Below are positions 38,432 to 46,708 of a stretch of DNA of 64,000 bases, one piece after another. The notes beneath the pieces are model-generated. The model was given only the letters and a program-made list of their open reading frames with translations, was not told where the DNA came from and ran no database searches. The position numbers and the translations under genes are program-made. This stretch comes from Prevotella histicola JCM 15637 = DNF00424. Lineage in GTDB: Bacteria; Bacteroidota; Bacteroidia; Bacteroidales; Bacteroidaceae. Each line of letters opens with the position of its first letter. The first letter of the stretch is position 1. The DNA lies in NCBI RefSeq assembly GCF_000613925.1, contig NZ_BAJX01000009.1, forward strand, positions 51,081 to 115,080, given 5' to 3'.

Positions 38432-39430
38432 ATGGATGAGATATTAAATAATAATATTGAGGAGAACTCACAGGAAAGAACCGACCTGGCAGAGTTCAGT
38501 GAGAAAGTTTCACAGATAAAAAGAGAGATAAGTAGAGTCGTAGTAGGGCAGCATGAGGCTATCGACTTGCTGCTTACGGCTATTCTTGCAGATGGTCATG
38601 TCCTGATAGAAGGGGTGCCTGGAGTTGCAAAGACGCTCCTTGCACGTCTGATGTCACGATTGATTGATGCACGTTTCAGCCGTATTCAGTTCACTCCCGA
38701 CCTCATGCCGAGTGATGTTCTGGGTACTACCGTCTTCAATATGAAGTCCTCTGAGTTCGAATTCCATAAAGGTCCTGTCTTTTCCGACCTTGTGTTAGTG
38801 GATGAAATCAACCGTTCTCCGGCAAAGACACAGGCTGCTTTGTTCGAAGTTATGGAGGAGAGACAAGTGACAATTGATGGTTCAACGCACCGTATGGGAA
38901 GTATTTATACCATCATTGCTACACAGAATCCTGTGGAACAGGAGGGTACTTACCGTTTACCAGAGGCTCAACTCGACCGTTTTCTTTTTAAGATTCGTAT
39001 GGGATATCCTTCCGTTGATGAAGAAGTAGATATCCTCAAGCGTCATCAGGACAATGTAAAACTGACGAAACTGGAGGAGATTAAGCCTGTTCTAAGCATT
39101 GATGAGCTGCTGAAGATGCGTGAGAAACTGCAGAGTGTATATGTTGAAGAGAGCCTTTTGCGCTATATTGCAACCATAATCCAGCAGACACGAACCTCAA
39201 AAGCTGTATATCTTGGAGCCAGTCCACGTGCTGCTGTTGCCATGCTTAATGCTTCAAAGGCATCAGCATTACTGAATGGACGCGACTTTGTGACGCCTGA
39301 AGACATCAAGTTTGTTACTCCAAGCATCTTACAACACCGCTTGATTCTTACTGCGGAGGCTGAAATGGAAGGTTATACTGCACTGAAGGTTGCGCAAAAG
39401 TTGATAGACAAGGTTGAAGTTCCTAAGTAG
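38432..39430 (+). CDS. MoxR-family AAA+ ATPase
   Basis: This 332-residue MoxR ATPase has Walker A GVPGVAKT (61-68), Walker B LVDEINRSPAKTQ (122-134), sensor 1 IIATQNPVEQEGTYRLPEAQLDRF and the C-terminal lid. MoxR proteins act as chaperones that activate vWA-type partners; here the partner would be the DUF58 protein encoded next. A 9-base periodic repeat separates the two genes. Confidence 0.93.
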   Translation: MDEILNNNIEENSQERTDLAEFSEKVSQIKREISRVVVGQHEAIDLLLTAILADGHVLIEGVPGVAKTLLARLMSRLIDARFSRIQFTPDLMPSDVLGTTVFNMKSSEFEFHKGPVFSDLVLVDEINRSPAKTQAALFEVMEERQVTIDGSTHRMGSIYTIIATQNPVEQEGTYRLPEAQLDRFLFKIRMGYPSVDEEVDILKRHQDNVKLTKLEEIKPVLSIDELLKMREKLQSVYVEESLLRYIATIIQQTRTSKAVYLGASPRAAVAMLNASKASALLNGRDFVTPEDIKFVTPSILQHRLILTAEAEMEGYTALKVAQKLIDKVEVPK

Positions 39431-39439
39431 TAATTCTGT

Positions 39440-39641
39440 GAGTTAGAGGAGTTGAAGGGCTTAGAGCTATTAGAGTCAATAGCGGAATTGTCCCTATATA
39501 ATGGTTAAAGCCAAGAGTGGGATTCCCTAAGATGTACCGAATAAATACATAAGTTTCGGCTTCTCTAACCGCTTTAACTATCTTCGTTTCTTTAACTTCC
39601 TTTACTTCTGTAACGTCATAAACTCCTTTAATTCCCTAAAA
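39440..39641. repeat. 9-base periodic repeats in inverted orientation, between moxR and the DUF58 gene
   Basis: The left part (39440-39484) is built of 9-base units like GAGTTAGAG, GAGTTGAAG and GGCTTAGAG. The right part (about 39564-39635) has units like CTTTAACTA and CTTTAACTT on the opposite strand, with TAAC at 39566, 39575, 39593 and 39611. A non-repetitive centre of about 80 bases lies between. Confidence 0.6.
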
Positions 39642-40953
39642 ATGTATCTTACCCGAAGGTTTTATCTGCTATTCACATGCCTGACACTGCTTACAGGGTT
39701 GGGTTATGCCTATCCACTGTTGTTCGCTGTGGCAAGGATTCTTCTGGCAGTCTTTGTCGTTGTTATCGTTGTGGATGCTGCTTTGCTTTATCATCAACGG
39801 GGATTAAAGGCTGAAAGAAAGTGTGCAGATCGTTTCTCCAATGGTGATGAAAACCGTGTGAGAATACGTTTGGAAAGCAATTATCCTTTTAAAGTTTGGC
39901 TGACAATCATTGATGAAGCACCCGAAATCTTCCAACAAAGGGATATAAACTACAGGTCTTACCTCAAGGCAAAGGGGAGTAGGACCATCAGTTATGTGCT
40001 CGTTCCTGTGCAACGTGGGGTGTATTCGTTCGGTAAGATACGTTGTTTTGCTCGTACAGCAATAGGTCTTGTGGAGCGAAGATACACTTTGGGCGAGGCG
40101 AAGGATGTGAAGGTTTATCCGTCTTACATGATGTTGAACCGTTACGAGTTGCTTGCTATGAGCAATAACCTGACGGAGATGGGGATAAAACGGATAAGAC
40201 GTGTGGGCAATAACACAGAGTTTGAGCAGATAAAGGAATATGTTAAGGGTGACGATTATCGCATGATAAACTGGAAGGCAAGTGCCCGACGCCATCAGTT
40301 GATGGTGAATGTTTATCGTGATGAGCGCTCCCAACAGATCTTTTCGGTTATTGATAAGGGGCGTGTCATGCAGCAATCCTTCCGTGGAATGACGCTTCTT
40401 GACTACAGTATCAATGCTGCTTTGGTGCTGTCTTACGTTGCTATGCACAGAGAAGACAAGGCGGGGCTTATTACTTTTGCTGATAATATGGATACGTTCA
40501 TTGCTCCTTCCCGTCAGAGTGGCAGATGGAACGGCTCTTGGAGGCGCTCTATTCACAGGAAACGAAGTCTCTGAGACTGATTTCAGCAGTCTTTGTGCCA
40601 ATGTTCATAAGCAGGTCAGCAAGCGAAGTCTGCTGATTGTCTATACGAATTTCTCTGGAATGACGGCGCTCAACAGGCAGCTTTCTTACTTGAGGTTGCT
40701 CAATCAGTGGCACAGAGTGCTGGTTGTTTTCTTCGAAGATACGGAGTTGTCAGACTATATCCACTCGCCGAAGACCTCAACCGAGGATTATTATCAGCAC
40801 GTAATAGCTGAGAAGTTTGCCTATGAGAAGCGACTTATTGTTTCAACTCTTCGTCAGAATGGTATTCTGAGTTTGTTGACTACGCCTGAGAATCTTAGTG
40901 TTGACGTCATCAACAAGTATCTTGAGATGAAGCAACAGCAGATTATTACTTGA
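39642..40953 (+). pseudogene. DUF58 (vWA-like) protein, broken by two frameshifts
   Basis: The N-terminal frame (39642-40574) shows two membrane helices (about 1-45) and the DUF58 core (IRRVGNNTEFEQIKEYVKGDDYRMINWKAS, read in parts). It runs out at RQSGRWNG. A third frame supplies QMERLLEALYSQET (from about 40527), and another frame continues SETDFSSLCANVHKQVSKRSLL to 40953. Two single-base losses, near 40525 and 40565, would restore a protein of about 437 residues. The family partners MoxR ATPases. Confidence 0.8.
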
Positions 40954-41038
40954 TAAATCTCTGTTGTTTGTAAATCTTTTTCTCGTCCGTTTTCTTCTCT
41001 TGCAAGGATGTCCCAGTAAGGTATGCCTATGGGTTAGA

Positions 41039-41080
41039 GGGCGTTTAATGGATAGAAAAAAACAGGAAAACGCCCCTTTT
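41039..41080 (+). terminator. Terminator after the DUF58 gene
   Basis: GGGCGTTT (41039-41046) pairs with AAACGCCC (41068-41075) around a 21-base loop, followed by TTTT. Confidence 0.65.
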
Positions 41081-41129
41081 GTAATTCGTTGATTATTAGT
41101 TTGTTATGAAATCAATAATCCTTTGCGAA

Positions 41130-41305
41130 AAAAAGTATATACTTTTCGGCTAAAAAGTATATACTTTTTGGGCAAAAAGTCTATACTTTTTGTGAGAACG
41201 TATATACGTTTTTATGAAAACGGAGATTCTTTTTTGTCAGAACCTCTATACAATAAGAAAAAAAAAGTATATCCTTCCTGTAGAAAAGTAATATATTTTC
41301 AAGTT
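41130..41305. repeat. Array B: eight tandem units of about 22 bases, AAAAGTATATACTTTT core
   Basis: The reference G of the core recurs at 41135, 41157, 41179, 41200, 41222, 41244, 41267 and 41288 (spacings 21-23). The first units contain the perfect palindrome AAAAGTATATACTTTT; later units are degenerate. Confidence 0.85.
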
Positions 41306-41369
41306 CAAAGGGCTGCCTTTCGGCACTGTTGTGTATGCTCTTTCGCAGAACACCTGCAGCTGTGTTACC

Positions 41370-41401
41370 TTTGTTTATCCCGTTACTTTTTCGTAAATTT
41401 G
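41370..41401 (+). promoter_or_regulatory. Promoter of the MutS-like gene, nearly leaderless
   Basis: TTTG (41370-41373) and TAAATTTG (41394-41401) are spaced 24 bases start to start. The start codon at 41407 falls where transcription should begin, so the mRNA is probably leaderless. Confidence 0.7.
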
Positions 41402-41406
41402 CGCCT

Positions 41407-43209
41407 ATGAATAAAGAATTGACCAAATTTTACGAGCAGAAAGCAAGTGAGTTGCGCATCTCAGTAAGCCACTTGCGCCAGAAAAGCAGGGGCTTTGTAG
41501 CGGCAGAAGTGGGTACGTTCCTCGTCGCAATAGGCTTCGTAGTGCTATATACCTTATCAAGTAATGCCGCATGGCTACTCTTGTTTGCAGCGTTATCAGT
41601 GGTTCTCTACCTTTATATACGCCATCTTGACGTTAAGAACGACCGTCTCATACGTGCGGATGAGGCGTTGTTGATGGTTTATGAGCAGGAACTGGATTAT
41701 CAGAAAGGCGACTTCGGAAGCTTTGATGCTGGTGAAAGATACGTCAATCCGCAGCATGCTTACACGTACGACCTTGATGTTTTCGGTCGGGGATCACTGT
41801 TTCAGCGACTGAATCGTACCGTATCAACTGGCGGAAGCAACCAGTTGGCTGCCTGCTTATCAATGGAGTGGGGTAATGAAAAGGGAGAAAATTCAGTTGA
41901 AAGAATCATACAACGGCGCGAGAGCATCAAGGAATTAAGCAGGAATGAAGCTTTTCTTTCCCGTTTTAAGTCGTTCGGAACGAAAGAGAAAATCAACACA
42001 GAATCCGTCATCCGTGCCTTCGATTCATTGCAAACGCTGTCCGTTTCAAGCCTTTTCTCTGCCCGTTGGTTCCGTTTCCTGTGCTATGCTGACCTCTTAG
42101 GATTCTATCTTTCCATCGTTTTCTCCGCTCTCGACAAGGCACCCGGACTACTTCCCGTGTGGTGGGGAATGTTCAATTTCCTGTTAGCCATGCTCAGTTC
42201 GCATAAGTATATCAGCCGAATCAACGAACTCATAACCAAGGTTCATCATCAGGTGAGTGGCTATTTGCAGGTGATGAGGCTAATCAATCAAACCGATTTC
42301 GAGGCTTCGGAACTGCAGGAACTGAAGCAGAAACTGTCGGGAGGAGAGGAGTCTCTGGAAGAATTGGACCGTATTCTGCAGAAGATTGACAACCGAAGCA
42401 ATGAGATTGGCGTCTTCCTTTTCAACAGTTTCTCACTGATTGACATCACAATCGTCCGTCTGTTTAGTCGCTGGCAAAGAAACTATCATCAGTTTACAGA
42501 CCAATGGATAGCCACATTAAACCTCTTTGATGCACTGGTTTCGATGGGCAATTTCCGCCTGAATGAGCATCGGGCAGTCGACGCTGAAGTGTGTGATGAG
42601 GAAAAAGTAGTCTATGAAGCCGAAGGATTATACCATCCTTTCCTTGGAGAAAAAGCCGTTGCAAACGATTTTCAGATAGACAATCATGAGTATTACATCA
42701 TAACCGGAGCCAATATGGCAGGTAAAAGTACCTTCCTTCGTTCCTTGGGAATCAATTATCTCTTGGCTATGAACGGTCTGCCAGTATTTGCTTTCCGCCT
42801 GAAAATATCTGTCTTCCATCTTTTTACCAGTATGCGTACGACGGATGATCTGACGCACGGAATATCCTATTTCAATGCAGAATTGCAACGGTTGAAGCAG
42901 CTCTTAGGCTCACTTCGTCAGGATGTTCCGAGTCTGATCATTCTAGATGAGATACTGAAAGGCACTAACTCTTTGGATAAACTCAATGGCTCTCGCCTCT
43001 TCTTGGAGCATATTTCAGGGCTGAACGTTACGGGCGTTATAGCCACACATGACTTGGAACTGTCGAAGATGGAGGACGAAAAGCCCCAACTCTTCCATAA
43101 CTATTGCTTTGAAATAGAGTTGGGGACATCAATAACTTACTCTTATAAGATTACGAAAGGTGTAGCACGTAATCAGAATGCTACGTATCTGCTGAAGGAA
43201 ATCTTATAG
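41407..43209 (+). CDS. Membrane-associated MutS-like ATPase
   Basis: The start at 41407 (MNKELTKFYEQKA) follows from the promoter position. The 600-residue protein has two paired hydrophobic segments (about 37-80 and 215-265) and a C-terminal MutS domain V ATPase: Walker A TGANMAGKSTFLRS, MRTTDDLTHGISYFNAEL, Walker B LIILDEILKGTNS and the ATHD motif. The mismatch-recognition domains are absent. It is therefore not a classical repair MutS; its substrate is unknown. Confidence 0.85.
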   Translation: MNKELTKFYEQKASELRISVSHLRQKSRGFVAAEVGTFLVAIGFVVLYTLSSNAAWLLLFAALSVVLYLYIRHLDVKNDRLIRADEALLMVYEQELDYQKGDFGSFDAGERYVNPQHAYTYDLDVFGRGSLFQRLNRTVSTGGSNQLAACLSMEWGNEKGENSVERIIQRRESIKELSRNEAFLSRFKSFGTKEKINTESVIRAFDSLQTLSVSSLFSARWFRFLCYADLLGFYLSIVFSALDKAPGLLPVWWGMFNFLLAMLSSHKYISRINELITKVHHQVSGYLQVMRLINQTDFEASELQELKQKLSGGEESLEELDRILQKIDNRSNEIGVFLFNSFSLIDITIVRLFSRWQRNYHQFTDQWIATLNLFDALVSMGNFRLNEHRAVDAEVCDEEKVVYEAEGLYHPFLGEKAVANDFQIDNHEYYIITGANMAGKSTFLRSLGINYLLAMNGLPVFAFRLKISVFHLFTSMRTTDDLTHGISYFNAELQRLKQLLGSLRQDVPSLIILDEILKGTNSLDKLNGSRLFLEHISGLNVTGVIATHDLELSKMEDEKPQLFHNYCFEIELGTSITYSYKITKGVARNQNATYLLKEIL

Positions 43210-43227
43210 ACTTTGTGGCTGATAGCA

Positions 43228-44064
43228 CTATTCGGAGAGGATGAACTTATCCACAACATGGGCAATTCCATCCTCTTCATTGGATAAAGTGACGTAGTCA
43301 GCCTGGGCTTTTATGTCATCTGCTGCATTCGACATAGCCACTCCAAGGCCAGAAAAGTTTATCATGCTGAGGTCATTATATCCATCTCCGCATGCAATAA
43401 CTTCCTCCTTTGTGATGCCAAGTGTGGTAATAAGACGGTCGAGAGAGCGTGCCTTGTCGATACCGAGTGGCACACATTCAAGGAAATAATCTGCTGAACG
43501 ATACACATCCATTCTGCCTTCCAACTCTTTCTTTAGCTTAATTTCCAACTGATGCAAGGGATCTGGGTCACCGACAATCAGACATTTATTGACGGGATAG
43601 ACCAACTGCTGGAGGAAATCGTCGTATTCTTCAACTGGCATTTTGTTGATGCGCGCCTCCTCTTGTACGTATTTATCATTCTTATCCGTGGCAGCTATAC
43701 CTTCACCTTGGTATGTAAGGATCTGCATTCCTGCTTCCTTTGCAACATGATAGAGTAGGGGTACGAGCGTTTCGTCTAACTTTTGTTCGAAGATAGTCCT
43801 GCAATCCGAGCAGTCTATAATCTTCCCTCCATTGAAAGCAAGTATGAATCCACAGTTTTTCTTCAGTTCTAATTCCTCAGCCAAGGGCATGATTCCGTAG
43901 GTTGGTCGCCCCGATGCCAGTACAATCTTTACCCCTTTGGCTTGTGCCTTCATGAGAGCTTCCTTTGTTCGAGGGGTTATTTCCTTCTTATTATTTGTCA
44001 AAGTACCATCCAGGTCCAGCACAATCATCTTGTATTTCATACGTAGTTTACTTTTCTTATTCAT
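43228..44064 (-). CDS. Cof-type HAD-IIB phosphatase
   Basis: This is a 278-residue HAD hydrolase (or 270 if starting at 44040, MKYKMIVLDLDG). Motif I DLDGTLTNNKK, motif II ASGRP, and motifs III/IV K...ACGDGYNDLSM are intact, with a C2-type cap. It probably dephosphorylates sugar phosphates or pyridoxal phosphate. It is convergent with the MutS-like gene; a minus-strand TACCTTTG box (44078-44085) lies upstream. Confidence 0.9.
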   Translation of the reverse strand: MNKKSKLRMKYKMIVLDLDGTLTNNKKEITPRTKEALMKAQAKGVKIVLASGRPTYGIMPLAEELELKKNCGFILAFNGGKIIDCSDCRTIFEQKLDETLVPLLYHVAKEAGMQILTYQGEGIAATDKNDKYVQEEARINKMPVEEYDDFLQQLVYPVNKCLIVGDPDPLHQLEIKLKKELEGRMDVYRSADYFLECVPLGIDKARSLDRLITTLGITKEEVIACGDGYNDLSMINFSGLGVAMSNAADDIKAQADYVTLSNEEDGIAHVVDKFILSE

Positions 44065-44077
44065 TGTTTTCTGGCTG

Positions 44078-44085
44078 CAAAGGTA
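44078..44085 (-). promoter_or_regulatory. -7 box (TACCTTTG) of the HAD phosphatase gene
   Basis: CAAAGGTA on the plus strand is TACCTTTG on the minus strand. Transcription would begin about 7 bases before the first Met. Confidence 0.6.
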
Positions 44086-44169
44086 CTATTTTTCAACTGA
44101 TTTGAGCTTAATTCTGTCGATGTAAAGTTATTATTTCATAATTTAGTTGCTATAGAAAAATAAAATAAT

Positions 44170-44177
44170 TACTTTTG
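44170..44177 (+). promoter_or_regulatory. -7 box (TACTTTTG) of the aquaporin gene
   Basis: A TAnnTTTG match 79 bases before the aquaporin start, divergent from the HAD promoter. Confidence 0.6.
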
Positions 44178-44255
44178 CACCGATATAAAAGATTAACCCC
44201 TTCAAAGATTATTTGAAGATAAAAAACGAATAAATTAATTAACAAAAAGAAAATT

Positions 44256-44963
44256 ATGAAGAAGTATTTAGCCGAGATGGTAGGTACTATGGTCCTCGTT
44301 CTTATGGGCTGTGGCGTTGCAGTATCCTTAGCTTGTGACCCAGTTAATGACCATGCCTCTGTGATTGGAACAGCTATGGCATTTGGTTTATCAGTAGTAG
44401 CAATGGCGTATGCAATAGGTGGTATTTCAGGATGTCACATCAATCCAGCCATAACATTGGGTGTTTTCCTCAGTGGAAGAATGAGCGCTAAGGATTGTAC
44501 CATGTATATGTTGTTTCAGGTGATAGGTGGTTTGATTGGTGCAGCACTTCTATGTCTGCTCGTTTCAACTACAGGAACCGACTTCGCAGCAGCTGGTGCA
44601 GGTTTGGGAGCTAATGGTTTACAGAGTGGCGTAAGCGTTACTGGCGGGCTGATAGCAGAGATATTGTTCACTTGTGTGTTCGTACTTGTTGTTCTTGGTG
44701 CTACTTCCAAGACAAACGGAGCAACAAACAATTTCGCAGGATTGGCAATTGGTTTGTCACTGATCCTCGTACATTTGGTATGTATCCGTTATACAGGAAC
44801 ATCTGTAAACCCTGCTCGTTCAATAGGTCCAGCTATCTTTGCACAGTTTATTGGTGGTCCAGTCACAGCACTTAGTAACCTCTGGATCTTCATCGTTGGT
44901 CCTTTTGTTGGTGCTGCTTTAGCTTCTGTTATCTGGCGTGTTATAGAGCCAGAGGAGAAATAA
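44256..44963 (+). CDS. aqpZ: Aquaporin Z-type water channel
   Basis: This 235-residue MIP channel has six membrane helices and both NPA motifs (SGCHINPAIT and GTSVNPARSIGPA). The selectivity-filter residues look like AqpZ: Phe in MAFGLSV, His in LVHLVCI, Thr before SVNPAR, and Arg. The glycerol-facilitator Asp after the second NPA is Ser here. Water is therefore the likely substrate. A hairpin terminator follows. Confidence 0.88.
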   Translation: MKKYLAEMVGTMVLVLMGCGVAVSLACDPVNDHASVIGTAMAFGLSVVAMAYAIGGISGCHINPAITLGVFLSGRMSAKDCTMYMLFQVIGGLIGAALLCLLVSTTGTDFAAAGAGLGANGLQSGVSVTGGLIAEILFTCVFVLVVLGATSKTNGATNNFAGLAIGLSLILVHLVCIRYTGTSVNPARSIGPAIFAQFIGGPVTALSNLWIFIVGPFVGAALASVIWRVIEPEEK

Positions 44964-45018
44964 GGGTCGTTTTCCTCCGATTGATAAGGTGCTGATAGCT
45001 CCTTGTCATATATAGATA

Positions 45019-45062
45019 AAGACTGTATTAAGAGTATTTATTTACTACTAATACAGTCTTTT
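45019..45062 (+). terminator. Terminator after aqpZ
   Basis: AAGACTGTATTA pairs with TAATACAGTCTT around a loop of about 18 bases; TT follows. Confidence 0.7.
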
Positions 45063-45125
45063 CTGTTCCCTATTGATGATGTCTCTTATAGTCTCATACG
45101 CCATCTGGCGTTTGTGCTAGGCGTC

Positions 45126-45213
45126 AGCACGTCTGGTGCTTGTATGCAACACCACTCGTGCTGACGCCCCGCACCATCCGTGCTAAGCGCTAACACCAAT
45201 ATGATGTAGTATC
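45126..45213. repeat. Array C: four 22-base tandem units related to array A
   Basis: Units start exactly 22 bases apart at 45126, 45148, 45170 and 45192 (AGCAC, AACAC, CGCAC, AACAC). They share the xGCAC...GTGCT dyad with array A, and the last unit again ends in ATGTAGT. Confidence 0.8.
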
Positions 45214-45451
45214 TTTTAAAGTCGTAATATTCATCTGTTGAACCGTGTTCTCTTCTTTATTTACGTTTTTAACAAGGTCTTTGCTGCGTGAACTACTTAT
45301 TAACACGAAAGCAATCTCTTTGGATTAAAGGTACAGCCTATGTTTTACAGGGGAATGTAATCTATGATTGTCAATCTTAATAAGAAGTTGTTTATTAGGT
45401 ACTGGTTCTGTATGATTTTAACATTTAGGGCTCTATAAATAGGTTTCATGT

Positions 45452-45483
45452 TTTGGTAATCAGAAAATAAAACCGTACTTTTG
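45452..45483 (+). promoter_or_regulatory. fba promoter
   Basis: TTTG (45452-45455) and TACTTTTG (45476-45483), spaced 24 bases start to start, 51 bases before the fba start. Confidence 0.75.
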
Positions 45484-45533
45484 CACGTGTAAATAGGCAT
45501 TAAGTTATTCATTTTTAAACATAATAAATAATT

Positions 45534-46547
45534 ATGGTAGTAGATTACAAGAAATTAGGTCTCGTGAACACACGTGAAATGTTCAAGAGAGCAATCAAAG
45601 GCGGTTATGCTATTCCTGCATTCAACTTTAATAACCTCGAGCAGTTGCAGGCTATTATCAAAGCTTCTTCTGAGTTGAGATCACCGGTTATCCTTCAGGT
45701 ATCTAAGGGTGCACGTAAGTATGCAAACCAGACTTTGCTCCGTTACCTCGCTGAGGGTGCTGTTGAATATGCTAAGGAGTTAGGTTGCCATCATCCAGAG
45801 ATTGTTCTTCACCTTGATCACGGTGACAGCTTTGAAACTTGTAAGAGCTGTGTAGACTTTGGTTTCTCTTCTGTAATGATCGATGGTTCTGCTCTTCCAT
45901 ATGAGGAGAATATCGCTTTGACAAAGAAGGTTGTAGAGTATGCACATCAGTATGACGTAACTGTTGAGGCTGAGCTTGGTGTTCTCGCAGGTGTTGAGGA
46001 TGACGTTGTAGCTGAGGTTTCTCACTATACAAAGCCTGAAGAGGTTGTTGATTTCGCAACACGTACAGGTTGTGACTCATTGGCTATCTCTATTGGTACT
46101 TCTCACGGTGCTTACAAGTTCACTCCAGAGCAGTGTACACGTGACCCGAAGACTGGTCGTTTGATCCCTCCTCCATTGGCTTTCGACGTTCTCGCAGCTA
46201 TCGAGAAGCAGCTTCCTGGCTTCCCAATCGTTCTCCATGGTTCTTCTTCAGTTCCTCAGGAGTATGTTGATATCATCAATGAGCACGGTGGTAAGTTGCC
46301 AAACGCTGTTGGTATTCCTGAGGATCAGCTCCGTCAGGCTGCTAAGAGTGCTGTATGTAAGATCAATATTGACTCTGACTCTCGTCTTGCATTCACTGCA
46401 GGTGTTCGTCAGACATTCGATGAGCATCCAGAATACTTCGACCCACGTCAGTACTGTGGTAAGGCTCGTGAGTACATGGAGGATCTTTACAAGCACAAGA
46501 TCATTGATGTACTTGGCTCAGAGAATAAGCTTGTTAACTGTGACTAA
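45534..46547 (+). CDS. fba: Class II fructose-bisphosphate aldolase
   Basis: This 337-residue zinc aldolase of glycolysis and gluconeogenesis has the zinc- and substrate-site motifs VLHLDHGDSFETC, EAELGVLAGVEDD, SIGTSHGAYKF and VLHGSSSVP. The codon pattern (frequent CTC, CGT, GGT) looks like that of a highly expressed gene. It is a single-gene unit with its own promoter and terminator. Confidence 0.95.
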   Translation: MVVDYKKLGLVNTREMFKRAIKGGYAIPAFNFNNLEQLQAIIKASSELRSPVILQVSKGARKYANQTLLRYLAEGAVEYAKELGCHHPEIVLHLDHGDSFETCKSCVDFGFSSVMIDGSALPYEENIALTKKVVEYAHQYDVTVEAELGVLAGVEDDVVAEVSHYTKPEEVVDFATRTGCDSLAISIGTSHGAYKFTPEQCTRDPKTGRLIPPPLAFDVLAAIEKQLPGFPIVLHGSSSVPQEYVDIINEHGGKLPNAVGIPEDQLRQAAKSAVCKINIDSDSRLAFTAGVRQTFDEHPEYFDPRQYCGKAREYMEDLYKHKIIDVLGSENKLVNCD

Positions 46548-46586
46548 TCAGCAGTTGATATCAGCTTAGCTGAATAAAAACAATAT

Positions 46587-46624
46587 AGGCGGTAATATCC
46601 TTGATGGATGTTACCGCCTTTCTT
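46587..46624 (+). terminator. Terminator after fba
   Basis: AGGCGGTAA(t)ATCC pairs with GGAT(g)TTACCGCCT with a five-base loop, followed by TTTC. Confidence 0.8.
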
Positions 46625-46653
46625 ATTTATAGTTCAATAGTTTTTGGCATGAA

Positions 46654-46694
46654 AAAAGCATCCTTACTTTTATGTACAAAGTAAGGATGCTTTT
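46654..46694. terminator. Perfect 17-base hairpin terminator after nnr
   Basis: AAAAGCATCCTTACTTT (46654-46670) and its exact complement (46678-46694) flank a seven-base loop. A- and T-runs on both sides allow use from either direction; it ends the minus-strand nnr gene. Confidence 0.85.
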
Positions 46695-46708
46695 GTTTTA
46701 TACGATCT

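Larger units (their letters stand above)
40954..41406. other. 453-base intergenic region with array B
   Basis: This holds the DUF58 terminator, the 22-base tandem array B (41130-41305) and the promoter of the MutS-like gene (41370-41401). An open frame upstream of 41407 overlaps these elements and is not considered coding. Confidence 0.6.
44964..45533. other. 570-base intergenic region with array C
   Basis: This contains the aqpZ terminator, array C (45126-45213) and the fba promoter (45452-45483). The rest shows no coding frame. Confidence 0.6.

Noticed and set aside
41329..41406. 26-codon upstream extension of the MutS-like gene
   Set aside because: It overlaps the -33 and -7 promoter elements, so it would not be transcribed from that promoter.
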